Of a stretch of 64,000 bases of DNA, positions 35,873 to 45,624 are shown one piece after another. The stretch is from Arenicellales bacterium (lineage in GTDB: Bacteria > Pseudomonadota > Gammaproteobacteria > Arenicellales > JAJDZL01), in contig OY282380.1 of assembly GCA_958295885.1 (NCBI GenBank), positions 1,116,001 to 1,180,000 of the forward strand, read 5' to 3'. The position numbers were made by a program, and so were the translations under genes. The notes beneath the pieces were generated by a model. The model searched no databases, was not told the origin of the DNA, and was given only the letters and a program-made list of their open reading frames with translations. Within the stretch, counting starts at the first letter, position 1. Each line of letters begins with the position of its first letter.

Positions 35873-38815
35873 ATGCCTCGTACAAATGAGAAAGCATTTA
35901 ATTATGCATTGGCTGAAGTTCTTCGAAATAAACATCCTTTATGGAAGGAAAGTTTGTCTGCTGAGCGATCGCGGGTCATTCAAGGCGTTCGCAGTAAATC
36001 TCCAGACATAATCCTGTCGTTACCAGGCTGTTCACCGGTGGTGGTTGAAATTGAATTCATGCCCGCAACAACTGTTCAGAGCGATGCAAAATCACGCTTA
36101 GGAGATGTACTTTCTGACAACTTACAACCAATTGAACACTGTATCGCACTGCGCGTCCCGAATGATCTCAGTAGAGTTTCACAGCATATGCTTGCATCCT
36201 CAATTGAAAATTCAACATTTAGCTATTGCCTTTTTTCCATTCTTAATGAAAATCATCATGAACGTTGGCCTAATCAAGGCTGGTTACAGGGTGGAATTAA
36301 TGATGTTGCCTTATGCATGGAAGCGATAGCCCTAACAGAATCCTTAGTGATTCGGAGCACCAAAATTTTGGAATCAGGAGTTGCTCAGGCCGCGGCCATT
36401 CTCTCTACAACATCAGAAGATGTCCAGTCAGCGATTGCAAAGCAGCTCTGCCAATCTCCGGGTGAACAAACAAACCGAATGGCAGGTGCAGTTATTGCAA
36501 ATGCAGTAATCTTTCATTCGCGCATTGAAGGCACGCAGGGTGTCGCAACATTGAGTAGTCTAGAGAGTCTATCTGGTTTATCCAAGCGAAAAATTCTACA
36601 TTGTTGGCTGTGGATTGTTGTGAATGTGAACTATTGGCCAATTTTCAAAATTGCCTCAGACTTATTGGACAAAATTCCGACACGAGAGGCAGCATTGGTT
36701 TTAAATTCGCTGCATAAACTAGCCGACAGTCTGACATTTATCGGCGTAACTGGGCTCAATGACTTATCTGGTCGGATGTTTCAGAAGTTAATTTCAGATC
36801 GAAAATTCTTGGCTACATTTTACACATTGCCTGTTTCAGCCGCGTTTCTTGCTGAACTGGTGGTATCTCGACTGAAAATAGATTGGAAGGATGCTGAGAC
36901 TGTCAAATCCCTTAGAGTTGCAGATTTCGCCTGTGGCACAGGTACATTGATCGCCGCCTTATATCAGGCGATTGTAAGTCGATTTCGTCGGGAAGGAATG
37001 GATGATCGAAAAATTCATTCAGAAATGATGGAGAACGCACTGTTTGCATTTGACATTATGCCTGCTGCAACTCATTTAACTGCATCAACCCTTTCGAATA
37101 TGCATCCTAGCGTGCCTTTCGTCACTACAAGAATTGTAACCATGCCGTACGGGTACGATTTGAATCAGATTCCCCACATCGGGTCACTGGAACTACTCAA
37201 AAATGAACACGTACGATCCCTGTTAAGTCTCGGGAGACACCAATTGGCAGGACGAAAAACGGACGGTACAGACCAAATTTCAAACAGTCCTGCGGAAATT
37301 GTGATGAATAGTGAAGTTGACCATGATGTAGATATTCCGCATGAAGCGTTAGACATAGTCATTATGAATCCACCCTTTACGAGTCCAACGAATCATGCGA
37401 TTGCCAATGTTCCGATTCCATCATTTGCAGGATTCAGCACTCAAGGTGATGAGCAACGCGGGATGAGCAATCGGCTAAATGAACTTAAAAAGTTTCTGAC
37501 ACAGCCAGCAGGACATGGCAATGCTGGTTTAGCATCTAATTTTATTGATTTAGCCCATGTAAAGTTGAAACCAGGTGGGTTACTCGGACTGGTTTTGCCA
37601 GCGACGTTTGTAGCGGGGAGTTCATGGAAGAACGCTCGGAGATTGTTGAACGACAATTACCAGGATATAGCAGTGATTTCGTTAACCAGTGTTAGGAAGA
37701 CTGAGGGAGCATTTTCTGCAGATACTGATATGGCGGAAGTGCTCCTCATTGCGAAAAAAACTCAAGGTGATTCTAAGGAAATATCCAATCGAAAATCCAG
37801 CGTATCTCCGTCGTTAATTCAGTTCGTCAACTTGAGAAATCGACCTTCAAATCATGTGGAGGCGTACGAACTGGCAAAATTTGTCAATCAAAACCGTGGT
37901 AAATTTGGTGATGGTCGGGTGTTGTTAGGCAGTGGAGAGAGCAATGGCACTTTTCTCAACATGCCGGGATTTAAATCAGGTTATGCAGGACTGTCGGATT
38001 CGAGTCTCGCAAGGTTCATGTTATCGCTGTCGCAGGGAAATTTTCTTTCAACCCGTACAAATGAAGTTTTTTCCTTGCCGATCATCAATCTAGGCTCCTT
38101 GGGCAAACGAGGGATTGGGCACCGAGACCTTACCGGCAAAAGCGGTAATAAACCTCGCGGCCCCTTCAATCAAGTGCCCTTAATTTCTGGAGGTGTTCCT
38201 ACTTATCCTACACTATGGCGCCACCATACAAACAAAGAAAGATATCTTTATGTTGAACCTGATTATGAATTGCAGACGAGGCCAGGGTTAGAAAACCAAG
38301 CTGCCGAAGTTTGGAAGAGAAATGCAACGAAGCTTCACATGAATCTCGACTTTGGTCTAAATTCGAATAGCCTTGCGGCGTGCTTAACCTTCGAAAAGTC
38401 GTTGGGAGGACGAGCTTGGCCAAATTTCATACTAGACGACCCCCGATATGAGAAATTTGCAGTTCTTTGGTTTAATTCAACTCTTGGATTGATGAGTCAC
38501 TGGTGGGAAGGTACTAAACAACATCTTGGAAGATCTATAGTCACGATAAGTCGATTGGCTTCATTGCTCACAATTGATCCGCGTAACTTCGACGATGTCA
38601 AGTTAGCGAAAATTGATGAGATATTTGAAGAGTTTTCCAAATCAAAATTTTTACGAGCCAGTGAATGTTTTAATGACAGCAATAGAATCGCTTTGGATAA
38701 AGCCTTGCTGGTTGAGCTGCTCGGTTTACCTGAATATTTGTTGGACGATTTTAAAGTAATCCGAAACCAATGGTGCGCAGAGCCTAAAGTTCACGGAGGA
38801 CGACGAAAATCTTAA
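35873..38815 (+). CDS. Large N6-adenine DNA methyltransferase with possible N-terminal nuclease domain
   Basis: 980 residues. The N-terminus shows SPDIILSLPG (43-52) and VVVEIEF (56-62), a PD...ExE pattern close to PD-(D/E)xK nucleases but with E in place of the lysine. The methyltransferase has motif I VADFACGTGTLIAALY (349-364) and NPPF (499-502). A C-terminal part of about 300 residues may read DNA sequence. It may be a restriction-modification enzyme or a solitary methylase with an inactive nuclease. GGGGAG seven bases before the ATG at 35873 favours this start over 35849. No partner gene flanks it except the GIY-YIG remnant. Confidence 0.8.
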   Translation: MPRTNEKAFNYALAEVLRNKHPLWKESLSAERSRVIQGVRSKSPDIILSLPGCSPVVVEIEFMPATTVQSDAKSRLGDVLSDNLQPIEHCIALRVPNDLSRVSQHMLASSIENSTFSYCLFSILNENHHERWPNQGWLQGGINDVALCMEAIALTESLVIRSTKILESGVAQAAAILSTTSEDVQSAIAKQLCQSPGEQTNRMAGAVIANAVIFHSRIEGTQGVATLSSLESLSGLSKRKILHCWLWIVVNVNYWPIFKIASDLLDKIPTREAALVLNSLHKLADSLTFIGVTGLNDLSGRMFQKLISDRKFLATFYTLPVSAAFLAELVVSRLKIDWKDAETVKSLRVADFACGTGTLIAALYQAIVSRFRREGMDDRKIHSEMMENALFAFDIMPAATHLTASTLSNMHPSVPFVTTRIVTMPYGYDLNQIPHIGSLELLKNEHVRSLLSLGRHQLAGRKTDGTDQISNSPAEIVMNSEVDHDVDIPHEALDIVIMNPPFTSPTNHAIANVPIPSFAGFSTQGDEQRGMSNRLNELKKFLTQPAGHGNAGLASNFIDLAHVKLKPGGLLGLVLPATFVAGSSWKNARRLLNDNYQDIAVISLTSVRKTEGAFSADTDMAEVLLIAKKTQGDSKEISNRKSSVSPSLIQFVNLRNRPSNHVEAYELAKFVNQNRGKFGDGRVLLGSGESNGTFLNMPGFKSGYAGLSDSSLARFMLSLSQGNFLSTRTNEVFSLPIINLGSLGKRGIGHRDLTGKSGNKPRGPFNQVPLISGGVPTYPTLWRHHTNKERYLYVEPDYELQTRPGLENQAAEVWKRNATKLHMNLDFGLNSNSLAACLTFEKSLGGRAWPNFILDDPRYEKFAVLWFNSTLGLMSHWWEGTKQHLGRSIVTISRLASLLTIDPRNFDDVKLAKIDEIFEEFSKSKFLRASECFNDSNRIALDKALLVELLGLPEYLLDDFKVIRNQWCAEPKVHGGRRKS

Positions 38816-38891
38816 AATGCAACCCAGAAAATCGAAATTACATATGCGCCTTAAAATTCGTCTCTGATTCAGATCGAAATATTGATCAGGA

Positions 38892-39809
38892 TCACTGATC
38901 GTCAGTTTTCTTGGCGCGAGGATGCGCACGATCATATTCTTTGGATAAATGGCCATAATCCAAGTGAGTATAGATCTGAGTGGTTGAAAGACTGGAATGG
39001 CCAAGCAATTCCTGCACCGCGCGAATATCGCTGCTTGAAGCCAATACATGCGTTGCAAATGAATGTCGAAGCATGTGAGGATGCACGCGCATCGGAATGC
39101 CCTGTTCGACTGCACGAACTTCGATTCGATTCTGTACGGTCCGCGTGCTCATCCGACTGCCTCGATTTGATACAAATAGAGCCGTTTCCCCCTGCGCAGC
39201 CCAACTCTGTCGCCTGCGATACCAGTTCTTCAGGGCTTCTATAGCTTTTGAGCCAACGGGCACAATTCGTTCTTTCGATCCTTTCCCCGTCACTCGCACC
39301 ATTTTTCGGCGGAGATCGACATCATGCAAATTCAGACCGACCAGCTCCTGCAGCCGAATTCCAGATGAATAAAAAAGTTCCAATATCGCTCGATCCCGAA
39401 TTGAGATCGTGTCGTCGCCAGATACTTCAACCAATTTCATGGCTTGTTCCGCAGTAAGAAACTTCGGAAGTTTTTTCGATGACTTTGGAGCAGTTACATT
39501 TTCAAAAGGATTGATTTGGACCTGCTTCTCTCGCATCAGATATCGATAAAAAGTACGCACGGCTGCCAGCATGCGACTTATGCTCTGGCCGGATAATCCT
39601 CTACGAAAACACTGCCCTGCAAATTCTCGAGCGTGTCTCGAAGTAATCTGACTCCACGAATCCAAATCGCGTCCAATACGAAATTCGTCGAGCCGAATCA
39701 GTTCTCTCTGGTAGTTGGAGACGGTGTGAGGAGACAGTCTGCGTTCGTAGCTGATATGATGGACGAACTTCTCTATGCAGGGGTCAATGTGTGTGTCGTC
39801 GGCGCTCAT
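38892..39809 (-). CDS. xerC: Tyrosine recombinase XerC
   Basis: 305 residues of the XerC/D type. The catalytic set is visible: SSGIRLQELVGL (R), GKGSKERIVPV (K), HMLRHSFATH (H-R), LGHSSLSTTQIYTH (H, Y). XerC with XerD resolves chromosome dimers at dif. The ATG at 39809 is chosen because it follows the dapF stop by two bases (TGAGCATG); the frame extends 22 codons further. The dapF-xerC pairing is common in gammaproteobacteria. Confidence 0.94.
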   Translation of the reverse strand: MSADDTHIDPCIEKFVHHISYERRLSPHTVSNYQRELIRLDEFRIGRDLDSWSQITSRHAREFAGQCFRRGLSGQSISRMLAAVRTFYRYLMREKQVQINPFENVTAPKSSKKLPKFLTAEQAMKLVEVSGDDTISIRDRAILELFYSSGIRLQELVGLNLHDVDLRRKMVRVTGKGSKERIVPVGSKAIEALKNWYRRRQSWAAQGETALFVSNRGSRMSTRTVQNRIEVRAVEQGIPMRVHPHMLRHSFATHVLASSSDIRAVQELLGHSSLSTTQIYTHLDYGHLSKEYDRAHPRAKKTDDQ

Positions 39810-39811
39810 GC

Positions 39812-40636
39812 TCAGTTCAAATTTAATTCCCCGCGAAACACGTATGTTGCAGGACCGCTCAGTATGACTGGACAACCTTCTCCTTTCCAGCGAACATTCA
39901 ATTCTCCTTCGGCCATTCTGACTGTTACGTCTTCATTGAGCAATCCTTGGCAGCAGCCTGCAACTGCTGCAGCGCTGGCACCTGAACCACAGGCATACGT
40001 TTCACCCACTCCGCGTTCAAAGACTCGCAATCGGATTAGGTCGCCCGATTCGATTTCCATAAATCCTACATTTGTTTTTTCTGGGAATCTGGGATGTGAT
40101 TCAATGTAGGACCCAATTTTCTCAACATTTGCTTCATCAACGTCTGATACTGTGATAACGGCGTGTGGGTTGCCCAAAGACAATGCAAAAAATTCCAACG
40201 GCGAACCATAAACTTCAATAGAATAAAGTTTCTGTCTTGACTCGGCAGAAAATGGAATTTCAGTTGGCTCAAAGCGCGGAACACCAATCTGCACCGAGAC
40301 AAGATTCTGGCTGATGGTACACACCATCTCGTCTTTTGACGTATTCAGAACAATCTCGTTATTTTTCGAATAATCAAGATCATGCAGCAATCGCGCTACA
40401 CATCGAGCACCGTTTCCACACTGGTCCGATTCTGATCCATCTTGATTGAATATCTGAAAATCGAAACAATTTTCGCCATCGTCGCTCTTATTCACGAGTA
40501 AAATTTGATCACACCCAATTCCCTTATTTCGATGTGCGATTCTCTGCGCTTGACGACGGGAAATAGACACTTTTTGTTCGAATCCATAGATAATGACGAA
40601 ATCGTTTCCCAACGCATGCATTTTTATGAAATTCAC
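39812..40636 (-). CDS. dapF: Diaminopimelate epimerase
   Basis: 274 residues. Converts LL- to meso-diaminopimelate for lysine and peptidoglycan. Two catalytic cysteines are in DQCGNGARCVARLL and AYACGSGASAAAVAG, the paired motifs of the family. The start MNFIKMHALGNDFVII is typical. It is cotranscribed with xerC. Confidence 0.97.
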   Translation of the reverse strand: MNFIKMHALGNDFVIIYGFEQKVSISRRQAQRIAHRNKGIGCDQILLVNKSDDGENCFDFQIFNQDGSESDQCGNGARCVARLLHDLDYSKNNEIVLNTSKDEMVCTISQNLVSVQIGVPRFEPTEIPFSAESRQKLYSIEVYGSPLEFFALSLGNPHAVITVSDVDEANVEKIGSYIESHPRFPEKTNVGFMEIESGDLIRLRVFERGVGETYACGSGASAAAVAGCCQGLLNEDVTVRMAEGELNVRWKGEGCPVILSGPATYVFRGELNLN

Positions 40637-40670
40637 TGCCAGTTCCTTTTAAAAAAATGACAGGTTCAGA

Positions 40671-40934
40671 ATGAAAGAAAGTCGAGTTGAAAAATTCATA
40701 GAGTTATTGCATTCATTTCCGCCTTGGCTTCGAAAAACCATCGGTGGAGTTCTAGTCGTATTGGGAATTTTTGGATTTTTACCCATTGTTGGATTCTGGA
40801 TGATCCCGCTGGGATTGGTTGTCTTGTCGGCCGATTACAGATTCGCTCGTTTCATATACGTAAATCTGCGTTGGAACGCACGTCGTATTCGGCGATGGAA
40901 GCGTCAAAAGCCGCCTGATCGTTCTAGTATCTAG
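40671..40934 (+). CDS. Small inner-membrane protein (PGPGW-like)
   Basis: 87 residues with one or two membrane segments (IGGVLVVLGIFGFLPIVGF and WMIPLGLVVLSAD) between an amphipathic N-terminus and a basic tail (RWNARRIRRWKRQK). The pattern matches small transmembrane proteins of the PGPGW type, of unknown function. It is divergent from dapF, and its last 11 bases overlap the end of the converging phosphatase gene. Confidence 0.7.
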   Translation: MKESRVEKFIELLHSFPPWLRKTIGGVLVVLGIFGFLPIVGFWMIPLGLVVLSADYRFARFIYVNLRWNARRIRRWKRQKPPDRSSI

Positions 40935-41754
40935 GCAGGTATTGCCTCCAGGAAAATCCACCGCTTCCATATACCACAAACGGAGGAACATTAATATTGC
41001 GTTTGTTGTATTCAATGGCGTTGCCATTAAAATCTTCCATCGTACCGCCTGCACATTCCACGACACAATGCCCGGCTGCTACATCCCACTCTGAAATCAC
41101 TCCAAAATTCGGAAATAGATCAATCGCTCCTTCGGCAACCCGACAAAACTTATAGGAGCTCGACAATCGGAAAATCTGGCATTCAATGGATTGTTCTTTC
41201 AGTGTTTCAACGTATTTTTGAACTTTCTTGTTGCCACGAAATTTTGAAACGATCATTTTTACCGGATTCTCCGTAAACTCTCGCACTTGTATGGCTTCGA
41301 TGGTCTTTTGCACTTCGTCAATACGATAAGCGCCCAACCCCGCAACTCCCCAATAGGTGATTTGTGCTACGGGACAGTGCACGACTCCTAGAACCGGTGC
41401 GGTTCCCTCAATGAGTGCGATGTTGACTGTAAACTCATCATCACCTCGAATGAAGGCCTTGGTGCCGTCAATTGGGTCAATCAACCAATAGTGACGCCAC
41501 CTTGAACGATTTGAAAAATGCGGCAGCTTCATCTCTTCCGATACAATGGGCAGTCGTGGTTCAAGTTCTTTTAGGCCACTTACGATGATGTCGTTGGCGG
41601 CAATATCCGCGTCAGTTACCGGACTGTTGTTTGACTTGTTTTCTATTCCGAAATCGGACCGAAAATAGCGTAGAATTTCCGCACCGGCAGACACGGAAAT
41701 ATCAACGACGTTTTCGATCAGCTGATCAAGTTTGGGTATATAGGAAGAGGACAT
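40924..41754 (-). CDS. cysQ: Inositol monophosphatase family protein, CysQ-like 3'(2'),5'-bisphosphate nucleotidase
   Basis: About 276 residues of the Li-sensitive phosphatase fold. Metal-binding motifs: VSEEMKLP (E), WLIDPIDGTKAFIRG (DPIDGT), and SEWDVAAGHCVVECAGG near the end. CysQ-type enzymes remove 3'-phosphoadenosine 5'-phosphate from sulfate assimilation; histidinol phosphatase is an alternative. The start at 41754 (MSSSYIPKL) is chosen because the family begins there; the frame runs 50 codons upstream. Confidence 0.82.
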   Translation of the reverse strand: MSSSYIPKLDQLIENVVDISVSAGAEILRYFRSDFGIENKSNNSPVTDADIAANDIIVSGLKELEPRLPIVSEEMKLPHFSNRSRWRHYWLIDPIDGTKAFIRGDDEFTVNIALIEGTAPVLGVVHCPVAQITYWGVAGLGAYRIDEVQKTIEAIQVREFTENPVKMIVSKFRGNKKVQKYVETLKEQSIECQIFRLSSSYKFCRVAEGAIDLFPNFGVISEWDVAAGHCVVECAGGTMEDFNGNAIEYNKRNINVPPFVVYGSGGFSWRQYLPRY

Positions 41755-41895
41755 GCGAACGAGTCGCCTTAATTTAATTTGATTATCAATTATACTTTCG
41801 CTAGCAATCTCATCATGCATAATCTTGTCTTTGCACCTCAATCTTAGTCCATTGCAATTCGCCTGAACCAGTTCTGCGTTAAAATCAGAAATTTG

Positions 41896-42987
41896 ATGAC
41901 CCAACCGTCACTAATTCAGAAGTTTCAAGAAAATCGACAGTTGGCTGGTCTGCCACCGGATATTGCTCAAGAAAGTACGTTTCGGGAATTTTGCTATCTG
42001 CACGACCAAATTGTGCAAAATCATCGGCAGTCTCAACTCTTTCAGAGGATTTTCAAAAAGAAAAACCGAGCGGTTGAAGGTCTTTACATTTGGGGTGGTG
42101 TCGGCCGCGGAAAAACTTACATGATGGACCTGTTTTTTGAATCGGTTCCGATTACAGCGAAGCATAGAATTCATTTCCATCGATTCATGCAGTACATTCA
42201 CCGCAAACTGAAGGAAAAGCGCAGCCTGAGGTCGCCCCTCTCGATCATTGGAAAAGAGTACGCAAGAGATGTCCAGCTTCTCTGTCTGGATGAATTTTTT
42301 GTGCTGGATATCGGTGACGCAGTCATTCTGGCCAATTTAATTCAAGCGCTGATTGACAACGGGGTCGTGTTGGTGATGACATCCAATACAAAGCCTGATG
42401 ACCTCTATAAAGGCGGCATACAGAGAGACCGGTTTTTGCCAGCGATTCGACTGATCAATGCTCACCTGAACATCGTCAAGATTGCAGATGGCATCGACTA
42501 TCGATTAAGGGAACTTGCGGGAAGAACCCTATTTCATGACAACCTCAACGCAGCATCTCAAAATGCAATCTCCGAAGAGTTTCAGCGTTTGAGCAAGAAT
42601 CAGGAAACAAGCTCGCGGCCGCTGGAGATTCTAGGACGGGCCATTGAAGTTGTTCAGCGTACGGAGCAGGCAGTCTGGTTTGACTTTGTCCAAATTTGCG
42701 ACGGGCCTCGATCAAAGGCCGATTACATCGAACTTGCCAATATCTATCGCACAGTAATGATTTCAAACATCCCACTTCTAACCTGGGAATACGAAAATCA
42801 GGCTCGACGCTTTATTGAATTGGTTGATGAATTCTATGATCACGGCGTGCACCTGTTTGCAACCGCTGCCGCAGGCATCGACTCGCTTTACACTGGAAAA
42901 CGCTTGGTCAGGGAATTTCAGCGCACCTCGAGCCGTCTGCATGAAATGCAAACGGACCGCTACCTTTCATGCACGCACTGCGGGTAA
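41896..42987 (+). CDS. zapE: Cell division ATPase ZapE (AFG1 family)
   Basis: 363 residues. Walker A is GVGRGKT (67-73), Walker B LLCLDEFFV (127-135). Family marks follow: SNTKPDDLYKGGIQRDRFLPAI and AAAGIDSLYTGKRLVREFQRTSSRLHEMQT at the end. ZapE is an inner-membrane-associated ATPase that acts on the Z-ring. The ATG at 41896 is used rather than the TTG just before. Confidence 0.93.
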   Translation: MTQPSLIQKFQENRQLAGLPPDIAQESTFREFCYLHDQIVQNHRQSQLFQRIFKKKNRAVEGLYIWGGVGRGKTYMMDLFFESVPITAKHRIHFHRFMQYIHRKLKEKRSLRSPLSIIGKEYARDVQLLCLDEFFVLDIGDAVILANLIQALIDNGVVLVMTSNTKPDDLYKGGIQRDRFLPAIRLINAHLNIVKIADGIDYRLRELAGRTLFHDNLNAASQNAISEEFQRLSKNQETSSRPLEILGRAIEVVQRTEQAVWFDFVQICDGPRSKADYIELANIYRTVMISNIPLLTWEYENQARRFIELVDEFYDHGVHLFATAAAGIDSLYTGKRLVREFQRTSSRLHEMQTDRYLSCTHCG

Positions 42988-43093
42988 ACCAATCAGAATT
43001 GAAAATTTACTCTGCTGCGGGATCAGGGTTCCGCAGATCATCAAAATTTTCTCAACTTGGCTATGAATCACCACAAACAGAGCGAAGCAAATT

Positions 43094-44632
43094 ATGAAAT
43101 CACCTAACATTCTGATTTTAATGGCAGATCAACTTGCCCCGCATTACACGGGCACGTATGGTCACCCAGTTGTAAAAACACCCAACATCGATCAGATCGC
43201 GGAAGTCGGTGCGAGATTTGATGCGGCTTACACCGCCTTTCCTCTGTGTGCGCCGAGTCGTTTTTCGTTTATGTCCGGGCAGCTGCCGTTCAGAATCAAA
43301 GCATATGACAATGCTGCCGAATTTTCGTCCGCAATTCCAACATTCTGTCATTACCTGACCCGAATGGGCTACCACAGCTGCCTGTCTGGGAAAATGCATT
43401 TCGTCGGTCCAGATCAGCTTCACGGTTTTTCTGAGCGGCTGACAACCGAAATTTACCCCGCTGACTTTGCATTCACACCTGACTGGAGCAATGCAGACCG
43501 ACGCATTGACGAGTGGTACCACAACATGGACAGCGTCAATGAAGCAGGTGTGGCGGAAATGACATTTCAACTGGAATATGACGATGAAGTCGGATTTTGG
43601 GCAATTCGGAGACTATACGAATATGCTCGAAATTCTGACGAAACTCCATTTCTCATGGTGGCTTCGTTCACACATCCACATGACCCTTATGTTTCACGGT
43701 CGCGATGGTGGGATCAATACGATCACAGCACCATCGATTTGCCTGAATTAAGTCAGAATTCAGTCAATGCTGACCCTCACAGTCAGCGAATCATTTCTGG
43801 CATTCAGGCGGACGTTGAACCATCGACCGAGGAAACGGTATTGAATGCCCGACACGGTTACTACGCCAACACATCTTATTTTGATGACTGGGTGGGACAG
43901 TTCATTGACGCGCTCAAACGAACAGAACTATTTGATCGCACAATCGTCATCGTCACATCGGACCATGGCGATATGCTGGGTGAGCGCGGATTATGGTACA
44001 AAATGCACTTCTTCGAACAGTCGGTGCGAATTCCTCTGGTCGTCGCTGGACCGGGCATCCGGCACTGCACCATTCCCAGTTCATGTTCCAATATCGATCT
44101 GTTTCCCACATTGCTGGAACTCGCCGCAGACGGCTCGGATCGAATTCCTCAATTGGAGGATTCCATTGACGGCAACAGCCTGCATTCATTGCTCACGGAT
44201 CAAAGCTCAGAGGACAGCTACGCAGTGACCAGTCAGTACTCTGCGGAATGTACGGCCCATCCAATGGTAATGATTCGGCGCGATGAATTCAAATACATCC
44301 ACTGCCCAGCGGACCCACCGCTGCTTTTCAACCTGAAAGAAGACCGCCTTGAAATAAACAACCTGGCGCAGGACCCAAAGCACCAAGCATTGGTTCGATC
44401 CTTTCAAGCTGAAATTGAAAGCAAGTGGAATCTAGAGCAGGTCCGACAGGATGTCATTGAATCTCAACAGTCAAGACTGTTCATCCAGGAAACCATGAAA
44501 CAGGCCTCCAACACGAGCTGGGACTTCCAACCCCGCAAAAACGCCGCAGAGCAGTATGTACGATCACATCGAGAACTGGACGACATCGCCGTCATGAGTC
44601 GATTTCCGCTATACTCGAAGACCTCGAAATAA
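43094..44632 (+). CDS. betC: Choline-sulfatase
   Basis: 512 residues of the type I sulfatase fold. The modified cysteine is C52 in LCAPSR, which becomes formylglycine. DQ at residues 12-13 and GKMHFVGPDQLHGF near residue 100 are choline-sulfatase marks. It frees choline and sulfate from choline-O-sulfate; choline can then feed glycine betaine. An SDR and a Rieske oxygenase follow, possibly in the same pathway. No signal peptide is seen, so the enzyme is cytoplasmic. Confidence 0.9.
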   Translation: MKSPNILILMADQLAPHYTGTYGHPVVKTPNIDQIAEVGARFDAAYTAFPLCAPSRFSFMSGQLPFRIKAYDNAAEFSSAIPTFCHYLTRMGYHSCLSGKMHFVGPDQLHGFSERLTTEIYPADFAFTPDWSNADRRIDEWYHNMDSVNEAGVAEMTFQLEYDDEVGFWAIRRLYEYARNSDETPFLMVASFTHPHDPYVSRSRWWDQYDHSTIDLPELSQNSVNADPHSQRIISGIQADVEPSTEETVLNARHGYYANTSYFDDWVGQFIDALKRTELFDRTIVIVTSDHGDMLGERGLWYKMHFFEQSVRIPLVVAGPGIRHCTIPSSCSNIDLFPTLLELAADGSDRIPQLEDSIDGNSLHSLLTDQSSEDSYAVTSQYSAECTAHPMVMIRRDEFKYIHCPADPPLLFNLKEDRLEINNLAQDPKHQALVRSFQAEIESKWNLEQVRQDVIESQQSRLFIQETMKQASNTSWDFQPRKNAAEQYVRSHRELDDIAVMSRFPLYSKTSK

Positions 44633-44821
44633 TAAGGAAACATCCCGAGTGCTCCGCGTTTTTCTCAAGCTTGACCATATCTTTCTGTTATTGCCTGAAT
44701 GAATTGTGCTTTTGGCGTACTTGACACAGCTGCCTGTTCCAGTGAGCTGGAGGAAGCTTAGGCATTTCACAGTCGCGTTCGATTCTGAGCTGATCGTCCA
44801 TCACAAAAGCTAATTCGACGA

Positions 44822-45568
44822 ATGACCAAAACACTGCTCGTAACTGGCGGCAGTCGCGGAATCGGCGCCGCAATCTCAATACTGGCCGCGCGCAAAGGTT
44901 ATGACGTCGCCGTCAATTACTTTCAGAATGAGACTTCAGCATCAGGTGTTGTGAGTCGAATTCAGGATATCGGCAGAAAAGCAATCGCTGTTCAGGCGGA
45001 CATCGCCGATGAAAATCAAGTTCTTCAAATGTTTGAGCAAACTGACCGGGAACTGGGTCAGCTGGCGGCGCTTGTGAACAACGCGGGAATACTGGCGCCA
45101 TTATCGCGGGTGGAAAACTACGATGTAGAACGTATCAGGAGAATATTCGACGTCAATGTCATCGGTGCGTTTCTCTGTGCTCAACAGGCAATTTTTAGAA
45201 TGTCAGCTCAGCACGGCGGTCAGGGCGGCTCAATCATCAACATCTCATCCGGTGCAGCGCGCCTGGGGGCGGCAAACGATTACATTGACTATGCTGCTTC
45301 CAAAGGGGCAATTGATACGTTCACCATTGGATTGGCAAAAGAACTGGCACCAGACAGGATACGAGTCAACGCGGTCCGCGCCGGGTTTATCGATACGGAC
45401 ATGCACCAAAGTGTGGGAGGCGACGAAAGATTTGAAGCGCTGAGACACACAATTGTCATGCAGAGACGAGGTCGACCGGAAGAGATCGCGCAAGCTGTTC
45501 TCTGGCTGCTGTCCGATCAGGCTTCCTATTGCACTGGCACCATACTGGATGTCACAGGCGGACGTTGA
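44822..45568 (+). CDS. Short-chain dehydrogenase/reductase
   Basis: 248 residues with the NAD(P) motif TGGSRGIGAAI (8-18), NNAG at about 87, the catalytic serine stretch INISSGAARLG and YAASKGAI (Y-x3-K). It is a classical SDR oxidoreductase of unknown substrate. It starts about 190 bases after betC and converges on the Rieske gene. Confidence 0.9.
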   Translation: MTKTLLVTGGSRGIGAAISILAARKGYDVAVNYFQNETSASGVVSRIQDIGRKAIAVQADIADENQVLQMFEQTDRELGQLAALVNNAGILAPLSRVENYDVERIRRIFDVNVIGAFLCAQQAIFRMSAQHGGQGGSIINISSGAARLGAANDYIDYAASKGAIDTFTIGLAKELAPDRIRVNAVRAGFIDTDMHQSVGGDERFEALRHTIVMQRRGRPEEIAQAVLWLLSDQASYCTGTILDVTGGR

Positions 45569-45624
45569 ATCAAAAAACCTCGTAAAAAGAAACTGTTCGT
45601 GAGAACGGCGTGATTTTCTCTGCC

